Below are positions 47,116 through 56,130 of a DNA stretch of 64,000 bases, piece by piece; the stretch's first letter is position 1, and each line of letters starts with the position of its first letter. The notes beneath the pieces were generated by a model, which worked only from the letters and a program-made list of their open reading frames with translations, had not been told where the DNA came from and did no database searches. A program made the translations under genes and the position numbers. The stretch is from Pseudacidovorax intermedius. GTDB taxonomy: Bacteria > Pseudomonadota > Gammaproteobacteria > Burkholderiales > Burkholderiaceae_C. The stretch is from positions 1-64,000 of the forward strand of contig NZ_LDSL01000052.1 in assembly GCF_001476815.1 (NCBI RefSeq), read 5' to 3'.

Positions 47116-48363
47116 ATGACCGACGCCCACCGCCCCGCCCCGCTGAGCCGCCGCCGCGTGCTGCAGGCCGCCGCTGCCAGCGCCCTCGCCATCGACCCCG
47201 CCCTGCGCGCCTGCGTCTGGGCCCAGGGCTCGGACAAGCCCGAGAAGGAGGAGGTCAAGATCGGCTTCATCCCGCTGACCGACTGCGCCAGCGTGGTCAT
47301 GGCCTCGGTGCTGGGCATCGACAAGAAGTACGGCGTGAAGATCGTCCCCAGCAAGGAAGCCAGCTGGGCCGGCGTGCGCGACAAGCTGGTCAACGGCGAG
47401 CTGGACTTCGCCCACGTGCTCTACGGCCTGGTGTACGGCGTGCACCTGGGCATCGGCGGCCCCAAGAAGGACATGGCCGTGCTCATGACCCTCAACAACA
47501 ACGGCCAGGCCATCACGCTGTCGAAGAAGCTGGCCGACAAGGGTGCGGTGGACGGCGCCTCGCTGGCCAAGCTGATGGCCGCCGAGAAGCGCGAATACAC
47601 CTTCGCCCAGACCTTCCCCACCGGCACGCACGCCATGTGGCTCTACTACTGGCTGGCGGCCAACGGCATCAACCCGATGAAGGACGCCAAGTCCATCGTG
47701 GTGCCGCCGCCGCAGATGGTGGCCAACATGCGCGTGGGCAACATGGACGGCTTCTGCGTCGGCGAGCCCTGGGGCCACCGCGCCATCATGGACGGCATCG
47801 GCATCACGGCCGTGACCACGCAGGACATCTGGAAGGACCATCCGGAAAAGGTGCTGGGCACTTCGGCCGACTTCGTCAAGAAGTACCCCAACACCGCCCG
47901 CGCCGTGACGGCCGCCATCCTGGAGGCCGGCAAGTGGATCGACGGCGGCCTCTCGAACAAGAACAAGATGGCCGAGACCATCGCCGAGAAGAGCTACGTC
48001 AACACCAGCGTGGACGCCATCAACCAGCGCATCCTGGGCCGCTACCAGAACGGCCTGGGCAAGACCTGGGACGACCCGAACTACATGAAGTTCTACAACG
48101 ACGGCGCGGTGAACTTCCCCTACCTGTCGGACGGCATGTGGTTCCTCACCCAGCACAAGCGCTGGGGCCTGCTGAAGGAGCATCCGGACTACCTGAAGGT
48201 GGCCACCGAGATCAACCGCATCGACATCTACAAGCAGGCCGCCGCCGCCACCAAGACGCCCGTGCCGGCCAGCCCGATGCGCAGCAGCAAGCTCATCGAC
48301 GGCGTGGTGTGGGACGGCAAGGAGCCGGCCAAGTACGCCGATTCGTTCAAGGTCCGCGCCTGA
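47116..48363 (+). CDS. nasF: Nitrate ABC transporter substrate-binding protein
   Basis: Periplasmic nitrate/nitrite-binding protein of 415 aa (NrtA/NasF family). It begins with a twin-arginine signal SRRRVLQAAAAS; the mature start includes VKIGFIPLTDCASVVMASVLGI, the family's hallmark. Other landmarks are FAQTFPTGTHAMWLYYWLAA and VGEPWGHRAIMDGIGI. Nitrate is captured and passed to the permease next door. ATG at 47116 follows GGAG, after the leader terminator; the frame runs in from upstream but through the leader. Confidence 0.92.
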   Translation: MTDAHRPAPLSRRRVLQAAAASALAIDPALRACVWAQGSDKPEKEEVKIGFIPLTDCASVVMASVLGIDKKYGVKIVPSKEASWAGVRDKLVNGELDFAHVLYGLVYGVHLGIGGPKKDMAVLMTLNNNGQAITLSKKLADKGAVDGASLAKLMAAEKREYTFAQTFPTGTHAMWLYYWLAANGINPMKDAKSIVVPPPQMVANMRVGNMDGFCVGEPWGHRAIMDGIGITAVTTQDIWKDHPEKVLGTSADFVKKYPNTARAVTAAILEAGKWIDGGLSNKNKMAETIAEKSYVNTSVDAINQRILGRYQNGLGKTWDDPNYMKFYNDGAVNFPYLSDGMWFLTQHKRWGLLKEHPDYLKVATEINRIDIYKQAAAATKTPVPASPMRSSKLIDGVVWDGKEPAKYADSFKVRA

Positions 48364-48395
48364 GGCCGGACACCCCCCACCAGGAGCCCTTCACC

Positions 48396-49319
48396 ATGGT
48401 TGCCGCCGTCTTCCATCTTCCGCGCGAGGCCGACAGCGCGGCCCCGACTGCGCCCGTGCATGCGCACGCCAAAGCGCCGGCCGCCGCCGCATCCGCCGCG
48501 CCCACCAGGCCGGTCAAGGCCGCGCGCGCCCCGCGCGACTTCAGCGGCCTGTGGCTGCGCATCGTCCCGCCGCTGCTGGGTTTCGGCCTGCTGCTGCTGG
48601 TGTGGGAGCTGGTGGCCGCGCGCAGCGGCGGCAGCTTCCCGGGCCCGGCCGAGACCTGGACGCAGGCCGTCACCGTCTTCGCCGATCCGTTCTACAGCAA
48701 CGGCCCCAACGACCAGGGCGTGGGCTGGAACGTGCTGGCCTCGCTGCAGCGCGTGGCGGTCGGCTTCGGCCTGGCGGCACTGGTGGGCATTCCGGCCGGC
48801 TTCGCCGTCGGCCGCTCGGTGTTCCTGGCGCGCATGTTCAACCCGCTGATCAGCCTGCTGCGCCCGGTGTCGCCGCTGGCCTGGCTGCCCATCGGCCTGC
48901 TGGTATTCAAGGGCGCCAACCCGGCCGCCATCTGGACCATCTTCATCTGCTCGATCTGGCCGATGGTCATCAACACCGCCGTGGGCGTGCAGCGCGTGCC
49001 GCAGGACTACATGAACGTGGCCCGCGTGCTGGACCTGTCGGAATGGAAGATCCTCACCCGCATCCTCTTCCCCGCCGTGCTGCCCTACATGCTCACCGGC
49101 GTGCGCCTGGCCGTCGGCACCGCCTGGCTGGTGATCGTGGCCGCCGAGATGCTGACCGGCGGTGTCGGCATCGGCTTCTGGGTGTGGGACGAGTGGAACA
49201 ACCTGAACGTCAAGAACATCATCATCGCCATCTTCGTGATCGGCATCGTGGGCCTGCTGCTGGAAATGGCCCTGGTCAAGCTCGCCACCGCATTCACCTT
49301 CGAAGAGGTCAAGTCGTGA
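48396..49319 (+). CDS. nasE: Nitrate ABC transporter permease
   Basis: Inner-membrane permease of 307 aa (NrtB/NasE family, BPD_transp_1). After an Ala/Pro-rich cytoplasmic N-terminus of about 50 residues the helices begin (LRIVPPLLGFGLLLLVWELV). The cytoplasmic loop for ATPase contact is GVQRVPQDYMNVARVLDLSE, and GVGIGFWVWDEWNNLNVKNI is typical of nitrate/bicarbonate permeases. Stop overlaps the next start (GTGA). The 32-base gap from nasF holds AGGAG. Confidence 0.92.
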   Translation: MVAAVFHLPREADSAAPTAPVHAHAKAPAAAASAAPTRPVKAARAPRDFSGLWLRIVPPLLGFGLLLLVWELVAARSGGSFPGPAETWTQAVTVFADPFYSNGPNDQGVGWNVLASLQRVAVGFGLAALVGIPAGFAVGRSVFLARMFNPLISLLRPVSPLAWLPIGLLVFKGANPAAIWTIFICSIWPMVINTAVGVQRVPQDYMNVARVLDLSEWKILTRILFPAVLPYMLTGVRLAVGTAWLVIVAAEMLTGGVGIGFWVWDEWNNLNVKNIIIAIFVIGIVGLLLEMALVKLATAFTFEEVKS

Positions 49320-50146
49320 ACACCGCCGTTTCCACCTCCGCCGCCGACGCCAAGTTCATCCAGATCCAGGGCGTCGAACAGGCCTTCAAGACGCCCAAGG
49401 GCCGCTTCGTCGCGCTGCAGGGCATCGACCTGACCGTGGCCAAGGGCGAGTTCGTGGCGCTGATCGGCCACTCCGGCTGCGGCAAGAGCACGCTGCTGAA
49501 CCTGATCGCCGGCCTGACCCGGCCCACGCAGGGCGTGCTGCTGTGCGCCAACAAGGAAATCGCCGGCCCCGGCCCCGAGCGTGCGGTGGTGTTCCAGAAC
49601 CATTCGCTGCTGCCCTGGCTGACCTGCTTCGAGAACATCCACCTGGGCGTGGAGCGCGTCTTCGGCGGCGCCGAATCCAAGTCGCAGTTGCGCCAGCGCA
49701 CCACCGACGCGCTGGCACTGGTCGGCCTCACGCCTGCGACAAGCAAGCGCCCCGGCGAGATCTCCGGCGGCATGAAGCAGCGCGTGGGCATCGCCCGCGC
49801 CCTGGCCATGGAACCCAAGGTGCTGCTGATGGACGAGCCCTTCGGCGCCCTCGACGCCCTGACCCGCGCCAAGCTGCAGGACGAGTTGCTGGCCATCGTG
49901 CAGAAGACGCAGAGCACGGTCGTCATGGTCACGCATGACGTGGACGAGGCGGTGCTGCTGTCCGACAAGATCGTGATGATGACCAACGGCCCGGCCGCCA
50001 CCATCGGCGAGGTGCTGTCGGTCGACCTGCCCCGCCCGCGCAACCGCGTCGAGCTGGCCGAGGACCGCGACTACGTGCACTACCGCAAGGCGGTGATCGA
50101 CTTCCTCTACACCCGCCAGGGGCACGTGGAAAAGCAGGCAGCCTGA
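49316..50146 (+). CDS. nasD: Nitrate ABC transporter ATP-binding protein
   Basis: ATPase of 276 aa (NrtC/D-type). Walker A GHSGCGKST (near 51-59), signature ISGGMKQRVGIARAL, Walker B VLLMDEPFGALD and MVTHDVDEA. It lacks the extra substrate-binding domain of cyanobacterial NrtC. GTG start at 49316 chosen since it overlaps the permease stop and gives the right N-terminus. Confidence 0.92.
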   Translation: MNTAVSTSAADAKFIQIQGVEQAFKTPKGRFVALQGIDLTVAKGEFVALIGHSGCGKSTLLNLIAGLTRPTQGVLLCANKEIAGPGPERAVVFQNHSLLPWLTCFENIHLGVERVFGGAESKSQLRQRTTDALALVGLTPATSKRPGEISGGMKQRVGIARALAMEPKVLLMDEPFGALDALTRAKLQDELLAIVQKTQSTVVMVTHDVDEAVLLSDKIVMMTNGPAATIGEVLSVDLPRPRNRVELAEDRDYVHYRKAVIDFLYTRQGHVEKQAA

Positions 50147-50184
50147 GGGCCGCCGCACTGGAACACGGCACGCAGGAGGCGAGG

Positions 50185-51399
50185 ATGCGGCAGAAATTGG
50201 TGGTGATCGGCAATGGCATGGCCGGCATGCGCACCGTGCAGGAACTGCTGGCCATCGCGCCCGGGCTCTACGACATCACCGTCTTCGGCGCCGAGCCGCA
50301 TCCGCACTACAACCGCATCCTGCTGTCGCCGGTACTGGCCGGCGAGCAGGACCTGCAGGACATCGTGCTGAACGACTGGGACTGGTACCGCGAGCAGGGC
50401 ATCACCCTGCATGCCGGCCGCACCGTCGTGCAGGTGGACCGCGCCCGGCGCGTGGTGCGGGCCGACGACGGCACCGAGGCGCCCTACGACCGCCTGCTGC
50501 TGGCCACCGGCTCGCGGCCGGTCATGCTGCCAGTGCCCGGCGCAGACCTGCAGGGCGTGGTCGCCCACCGTGACATCGCCGACACCGAGACCATGATCGA
50601 GGCCGCCCGCAGCCATCGCCACGCGGTGGTGATCGGCGGCGGCGTGCTGGGCCTGGAGGCCGCCAGCGGCCTGGCGCGGCGCGGCATGGCGGTGACGGTG
50701 GTGCACCGCAACGACTGGCTGATGGAGCGCCAACTGGACGCCGAGGCCGCCGCGCTGCTGCAGCAGTCGCTGGAAGTCCAGGGGCTGCAGTTCCGCCTGG
50801 GCGCGCAGACCGAAGCGCTGCGGGACGACGGCCAGGGCCGGGTGTGCGCCGTGCGCCTGGCCGACGGCAGCGAACTGCCGGCGGATTTGGTGGTGATGGC
50901 CCTCGGCATCCGCCCGAACATAGCCCTGGCGCAGCAGATGCGCCTGCACTGCGAGCGCGGCATCGTGGTCAGCGACACGCTGCAGACGGTGACCGATGGC
51001 CGCATCTACGCCGTGGGCGAATGCGCCCAGCACCGCGGCGTGGCCTACGGCCTGGTGGCGCCGCTGTTCGAGCAGGGCCGCGTGGCCGCCAACCACCTGG
51101 CGCAGCTGGGCATCGGCCGCTACGTGGGCAGCACCGTGTCGGCCAAGCTCAAGGTGACCGGCATCGAGCTGCTGTCGGCCGGCGACTTCATGGGCGGCGA
51201 CGGGACCGAGCAACTGGTGCTGCGCGATCCGCAAAGCGGCGTCTACCGCAAGCTGGTGCTCAAGGACGAGCGGCTGGTCGGCGCCTGCCTGTACGGCGAC
51301 GCCGAGGGCGGCAGCTGGTACCTGGACCTGCTGCGCGAAGGCCGCAGCGTGGCCGGGCTGCGCGAGCAGCTGATCTTCGGGGAGCCCGCCCATGGCTGA
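50185..51399 (+). CDS. nasC: FAD/NAD(P)H oxidoreductase, NasC / NirB N-terminal type
   Basis: Flavoprotein of 404 aa with two Rossmann motifs: VVIGNGMAGMRTVQELL for FAD at the N-terminus and VVIGGGVLGLEAASGLARRG for NAD(P)H near 147. A second FAD motif ending YAVGECAQHRG is present. It resembles the diaphorase part of nitrite reductase NirB and the small subunit NasC that feeds NADH electrons to NasA. Its stop overlaps nasA by eight bases, consistent with that partnership. Confidence 0.87.
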   Translation: MRQKLVVIGNGMAGMRTVQELLAIAPGLYDITVFGAEPHPHYNRILLSPVLAGEQDLQDIVLNDWDWYREQGITLHAGRTVVQVDRARRVVRADDGTEAPYDRLLLATGSRPVMLPVPGADLQGVVAHRDIADTETMIEAARSHRHAVVIGGGVLGLEAASGLARRGMAVTVVHRNDWLMERQLDAEAAALLQQSLEVQGLQFRLGAQTEALRDDGQGRVCAVRLADGSELPADLVVMALGIRPNIALAQQMRLHCERGIVVSDTLQTVTDGRIYAVGECAQHRGVAYGLVAPLFEQGRVAANHLAQLGIGRYVGSTVSAKLKVTGIELLSAGDFMGGDGTEQLVLRDPQSGVYRKLVLKDERLVGACLYGDAEGGSWYLDLLREGRSVAGLREQLIFGEPAHG

Positions 51400-54229
51400 A
51401 GAAACGCGATCCACCTGCCCCTACTGCGGCGTCGGCTGCGGGGTGCTCATCCAGACCGAGGGCGCGCGCATCACCGGCGTGCGGGGCGACCCGGCGCATC
51501 CCGCCAACTTCGGCCGCCTGTGCACGAAGGGCAGCACGCTGCACCTGACGGCTGCGCCCGCCATCGCCGGCCAGGCGCGGCTGCTGGCACCGGCGCGGCG
51601 GCCCGCCCGCGGCGCCGAGACGCAGGCCATCGGCTGGGACGAGGCCCTGGACGAGGCCGCCGAACGCTTCGCCCGCGTGATCGCCGAGGACGGCCCCGAC
51701 GCCGTGGGCTTCTACCTGTCGGGCCAGCTGCTCACCGAGGACTACTACGTCTTCAACAAGCTGGCCAAGGGCCTCGTCGGCACCAACAACCTGGACACCA
51801 ATTCGCGCCTGTGCATGAGCAGCGCCGTGGCCGGCTACAAGAAGACGCTCGGCGCCGACGCCCCGCCCGCCTGCTACGACGATGTGAAGGACGCCGGCTG
51901 CCTGTTCATCGCCGGCAGCAATGCGGCCTGGGCCCATCCCATCTTCTTCCGCCGCATCGAGGACGCGAAGCGCGCCAACCCGGCCATGAAGATCGTGGTG
52001 GCCGACCCGCGCCGCACCGACACCGCCGAGTTCGCCGACCTGCACCTGCCGCTGCAGCCGGGCAGCGACGTGATGCTCTTCCACGCCATGCTGCACGTGA
52101 TGCTGCGCGAGGGCTGGGCCGACGAGGCCTTCATCGCCGCCCACACCCAGGGCTTCGAGGCCCTGCGCGACACGGTGCGGGACTGCACGCCCGAGCGCGC
52201 CGGCGAGGTCTGCGGCCTGCCCGTGGCCGACATCGTGCAGGCCGCGCGGCTCTTCGCCACCGGCGGCAGCGGCGATGCGGCGCGGCGCGCGCCGACGCTC
52301 AGCCTCTACTGCATGGGGCTGAACCAGTCCTCGCACGGTACCGACAAGAACGCCGCGCTGATCGGCCTGCACCTGGCCACCGGCCAGATCGGCCGGCCGG
52401 GCGCGGGGCCCTTCTCGCTGACCGGCCAGCCCAATGCCATGGGCGGGCGCGAGGTGGGTGGCCTGTCGAACCTGCTGCCGGCCCACCGGGACATGGCCAA
52501 TGCCGCGCACCGGGCCGAGGTCGCCGCCTTCTGGGGCGTGCCCGCGATCCCGGCGACACCGGGCCTGAGTGCCATCGAGATGTTCCGCGCCGCGGCCGAG
52601 GGCCGGGTGCGGGCGCTGTGGATCGCCTGCACCAATCCCGCCCAGTCCATGCCCGACCAGGCGCTGGTGCGCCGCGCGCTGGAACGCTGCGAATTCGTCG
52701 TGCTGCAGGAGGCCTACGCCACCACCGCCACCGCCGCCTTCGCCGACCTGCTGCTGCCCGCCACCACCTGGGGCGAGAAGGACGGCACCGTCACCAACAG
52801 CGAACGGCGCATCTCGCGCGTGCGGCCCGCCGTGCCGGCGCCGGGCGAGGCGCGGCACGACTGGGCCATCGCGGCCGACTTCGGCCAGCGGCTGCAGGCA
52901 CGCCTGGCGCTGCGCGGCGTGGCCCCGCCGCGGCCGGAACTGCTGCTCTACCACTCGCCCGAGCAGGTCTGGAACGAGCACCGCGCCACCACCGCCGGCC
53001 GCGACCTGGACATCACGGGCCTCTCCTACGCCCTGCTGGACCAGCTCGGCCCGCAGCAGTGGCCGATGCCCGCCGGCCAGCCGGCCGGCACGCCGCGCCT
53101 GTACCAGGACGGCGTGTTCGCCACGCCCGACGGCCGCGCCCGCTTCAGCGCCGAGCCCTGGCGGCCGCTGGCCGAAACGCGCGATGCCGACTGGCCCTAT
53201 GCCCTGAACACCGGCCGCCTGCGCGACCAGTGGCACGGCATGAGCCGCACCGGCACGCTGGGCCGGCTGTTCGGCCACGTCGCCGAGCCGGCCCTGCAGA
53301 TGGCGCCGCATGACATGGCCCGCGAAGGCCTGGCCGCCGGCGACCTGGTCGACGTCGCCTCGCGCCGCGGCAGCGCGGTGCTGCCGGTGCAGCCCGATGC
53401 CACGCTGGCGCCGGCGCAGACCTTCGTTGCCATGCACTGGGGCGAGGAATTCCTGGGTGGCCGCGATGCGCGCGGCCAGGCCCTGGCCGGCGTCAATGCG
53501 CTGACCACGCCGGCCTTCTGCCCCACCTCCAAGCAGCCGGAACTCAAGCACGCCGCCGTGCGCATCCGCCGGCTCGCGCTGCCCTGGACGCTGCTGGGCA
53601 TCGCCTGGCTGCCGGCCGAGCGCGCCCTGGCCGCGCGCCAGGCCCTGCGTGCCGCGGCCGGCGGGCTGCGCTTCGTCAGCTGCGTGCCCTTCGGCGACGA
53701 AGGCGCGGCGGGCGGCGAGGTCGGCGTGCTGCTGCGTGCCGCCGCCGAGACGCCGCCGCCGGCTGCGCTGGTCGACCGCATCGAGGCCCTGCTCGGCCTG
53801 GACGACGGCCAGGCCCTGCGCTATGCCGACCCGGCCCGCGGCCACCGCCGTGCGGTGCGGCTGCGGCGCGACGGCGAGCTGGCCCACGTGCGCGCCGTGC
53901 TGCTGGCCGGCGACACCCGCGCCGAAGGCTGGCTCAAGACCCTGCTGCAGGACCGCCTGCCGGCGCAGGACTTCGGCCGCCGCCTGCTCTCCTACCAATC
54001 TACGCCGCCGGTGGCGGTGGTGTCGCGCGGCAAGACCGTGTGCAACTGCTTCGGCGTGCCCGAGCAGGACATCGCCGGGCACCTGGCCGCCTGCGAGGGC
54101 AGCGAGGCCGAGCGCCTCGCCGGCCTGCAGCAGGCGCTGCGCTGCGGCACCAACTGCGGCTCCTGCGTGCCCGAACTGCGGCGCATGGTGCGGGAGACAC
54201 CCGTGCGCCTGCACCGCCGGGCGGCATAA
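51392..54229 (+). CDS. nasA: Assimilatory nitrate reductase catalytic subunit
   Basis: Cytoplasmic molybdoenzyme of 945 aa reducing nitrate to nitrite. The N-terminal [4Fe-4S] cluster uses Cys9, Cys12, Cys16 and Cys44. The Mo-bis-MGD domain follows, with Mo-ligand Cys141 in NSRLCMSSAVAGYK and the typical HPIFFRRIEDAK. A C-terminal BFD-like [2Fe-2S] domain has CNCFGV (Cys884 and 886) and CGTNCGSC (918-925), which accepts electrons from the flavoprotein NasC. Cytoplasmic, with no signal peptide. Confidence 0.95.
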   Translation: MAEETRSTCPYCGVGCGVLIQTEGARITGVRGDPAHPANFGRLCTKGSTLHLTAAPAIAGQARLLAPARRPARGAETQAIGWDEALDEAAERFARVIAEDGPDAVGFYLSGQLLTEDYYVFNKLAKGLVGTNNLDTNSRLCMSSAVAGYKKTLGADAPPACYDDVKDAGCLFIAGSNAAWAHPIFFRRIEDAKRANPAMKIVVADPRRTDTAEFADLHLPLQPGSDVMLFHAMLHVMLREGWADEAFIAAHTQGFEALRDTVRDCTPERAGEVCGLPVADIVQAARLFATGGSGDAARRAPTLSLYCMGLNQSSHGTDKNAALIGLHLATGQIGRPGAGPFSLTGQPNAMGGREVGGLSNLLPAHRDMANAAHRAEVAAFWGVPAIPATPGLSAIEMFRAAAEGRVRALWIACTNPAQSMPDQALVRRALERCEFVVLQEAYATTATAAFADLLLPATTWGEKDGTVTNSERRISRVRPAVPAPGEARHDWAIAADFGQRLQARLALRGVAPPRPELLLYHSPEQVWNEHRATTAGRDLDITGLSYALLDQLGPQQWPMPAGQPAGTPRLYQDGVFATPDGRARFSAEPWRPLAETRDADWPYALNTGRLRDQWHGMSRTGTLGRLFGHVAEPALQMAPHDMAREGLAAGDLVDVASRRGSAVLPVQPDATLAPAQTFVAMHWGEEFLGGRDARGQALAGVNALTTPAFCPTSKQPELKHAAVRIRRLALPWTLLGIAWLPAERALAARQALRAAAGGLRFVSCVPFGDEGAAGGEVGVLLRAAAETPPPAALVDRIEALLGLDDGQALRYADPARGHRRAVRLRRDGELAHVRAVLLAGDTRAEGWLKTLLQDRLPAQDFGRRLLSYQSTPPVAVVSRGKTVCNCFGVPEQDIAGHLAACEGSEAERLAGLQQALRCGTNCGSCVPELRRMVRETPVRLHRRAA

Positions 54230-54276
54230 GCCGGGCGCGAATCCGGCATAAGCCCTGCAGGACAATTCGAGCACCC

Positions 54277-55185
54277 ATGGGAAGCATTGCGCATTACATC
54301 AAGGACATCGGCCGCGGCGCCCGCGGCGCGAAGCCCCTCGCCCGCGAACAGGCGGCGGACCTCTTCGGCCAGGTGCTGGACGGCAGCGTCACCGACCTGG
54401 AGATCGGCGCCTTCTGCCTGGCCATGCGCGTCAAGGGCGAGACCACGCAGGAGATGGCCGGTTTTCTCGACGCCACCCATGCGCGGCTGGCCTGCGTCGG
54501 CAGCAGCGCCGGCCCGGTGATCGTGCTGCCCAGCTACAACGGCGCGCGCCGGCTGCCGGTGCTCACCCCACTGCTGGCCCTGCTGCTGGCGCGCGAAGGC
54601 CTGCCGGTGCTGGTGCACGGCAGCCGCACCGAAAGCAGCCGCGTCACCGCCACCGAAGTCCTGGCCGAGCTCGGCCACGCCGAGGCCACCGCGCTGGCGC
54701 CACTCGGCGCCGGCGAGATCGCCGTGGTCGACACGGGCCTGCTGCACCCCGGCCTCAAGCGCCTGCTGGAGGTGCGCCGCGTGGTGGGCCTGCGCAACGC
54801 GGGCCACAGCGTGGTCAAGCTGATGCAGCCGGTGGCCGGACCGGCCGTGGTCGTCGGCAGCTACACCCATCCGGCCTTCGGCACGGTGATGACCGAGCTC
54901 TTCGAGCTGCTGGGCATGACGGCCATGCTGTCGCGCGGCCTGGAGGGCGAGGTGGTGGTGGACCCGCGCCGCACCCTGCAGATCGAAGGCTTCGTGCGCG
55001 GCCAGCGGCAGGCGCTGCAGACGCAGCAGCCGGGCACGCTGGCCGAGATCCCGGGCCTGCCCGAAGACCTCGGCGCCGCCGTCACCGCCGACTACACCCG
55101 CCGCGTGCTGGCGGGCGACCTCCCCCTTCCCGACGCGATCGCCGCCCAGGTCGCGCACATCCGCCAACTGGCTGCACACGCATGA
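54277..55185 (+). CDS. ybiB: YbiB/TrpD2-like DNA-binding protein (glycosyltransferase family 3 fold)
   Basis: Protein of 302 aa of the anthranilate phosphoribosyltransferase-like fold. It has the helical N-terminal domain (LAREQAADLFGQVLDGSVTD) and central block MRVKGETTQEMAGFLDATHA, but the YbiB/TrpD2 group lacks the substrate residues for tryptophan synthesis and binds nucleic acid instead, reportedly under LexA control in E. coli. Its place inside a nitrate operon, with its stop overlapping cobA as ATGA, is unexplained by known function. Confidence 0.82.
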   Translation: MGSIAHYIKDIGRGARGAKPLAREQAADLFGQVLDGSVTDLEIGAFCLAMRVKGETTQEMAGFLDATHARLACVGSSAGPVIVLPSYNGARRLPVLTPLLALLLAREGLPVLVHGSRTESSRVTATEVLAELGHAEATALAPLGAGEIAVVDTGLLHPGLKRLLEVRRVVGLRNAGHSVVKLMQPVAGPAVVVGSYTHPAFGTVMTELFELLGMTAMLSRGLEGEVVVDPRRTLQIEGFVRGQRQALQTQQPGTLAEIPGLPEDLGAAVTADYTRRVLAGDLPLPDAIAAQVAHIRQLAAHA

Positions 55186-55994
55186 ACACGCCCACGACCT
55201 CTTCCCGCCCGCTCGGCCGCTGCACCCTGGTCGGCGCCGGGCCAGGCGATCCGGAACTGCTCACGCTCAAGGCCGTGAAGGCCGTCCAGGCCGCCACCGT
55301 GCTGCTGGTGGACGACCTGGTCAACGACGAGATCCTGCAATGGGCCAGGCCCGACGCGCGCATCGTGCACGTGGGCAAGCGCGGCGGCTGCAAGAGCACG
55401 CCGCAGGCCTTCATCGAGAAGCTGATGATCGCGGCCGTGCAGGAGGGCGAGACGGTTGTGCGCCTCAAGGGCGGCGACCCCTTCGTCTTCGGCCGCGGCG
55501 GCGAGGAGGTCGAGCACCTGCGCGAGGCCGGCATCCCCTGCGAGGTGGTCAACGGCATCACCGCCGGCCTGGCCGCCGTGACGGCCCTGGGCGTGCCCCT
55601 GACCCACCGCGACCATGCGGCGGGCGTGGTGTTCGTCACCGGCCATGCCAAGACCGGCACGGCCGACGGCGCCCGCCATGACAGCACCGACTGGGCCGCC
55701 CTGGCCGCCACGGCCCGCGACGCGCGGCTGACGCTGGTCATCTACATGGGCGTGGCCGGCGCGAGCCACATCCAGCAGCAGTTGCTGGCTGGCGGCCTGC
55801 CGGCGGGCACGCCGGTGGCGGTGGTGCAGCATGCCAGCCTGCCGCACCAGCGGCAGCTCGTCGCCACGCTGGGCACCCTGGTCGCCGACTTGGCGGCGAG
55901 CGGGCTGGGCAGCCCGTCCATCATCGTGGTGGGGGATGTGCTGCGCGGCATGGCAGCGGCGGGCGCACCGGCGTCCTCGCGCTTCGGGACCTGA
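55182..55994 (+). CDS. cobA: Uroporphyrinogen-III C-methyltransferase
   Basis: SAM-dependent methyltransferase of 270 aa making precorrin-2, first step to siroheme. The glycine-rich VGAGPGDPELLTLKAVKA (near 17-34), VVRLKGGDPFVFGRGGEE and the central VVNGITAGLAAVTALGVPLT are diagnostic. It is the single-domain form, lacking the oxidase/ferrochelatase CysG domains. Siroheme is the cofactor of nitrite (and sulfite) reductases, so its presence in the nas cluster makes sense. Confidence 0.93.
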   Translation: MNTPTTSSRPLGRCTLVGAGPGDPELLTLKAVKAVQAATVLLVDDLVNDEILQWARPDARIVHVGKRGGCKSTPQAFIEKLMIAAVQEGETVVRLKGGDPFVFGRGGEEVEHLREAGIPCEVVNGITAGLAAVTALGVPLTHRDHAAGVVFVTGHAKTGTADGARHDSTDWAALAATARDARLTLVIYMGVAGASHIQQQLLAGGLPAGTPVAVVQHASLPHQRQLVATLGTLVADLAASGLGSPSIIVVGDVLRGMAAAGAPASSRFGT

Positions 55995-56130
55995 GCCAGG
56001 CCGGTCGTCCTGGCCCGGGGCACTGCGCACCAGGCGGCATCGGCGAGGGCATCAGGCAGGCCCCGCTCAGCTCGGGCGCGAAAGCCGGACGGACTGCCGC
56101 CCCGCCCGGGCAACGGATACTGCGCGCCCC

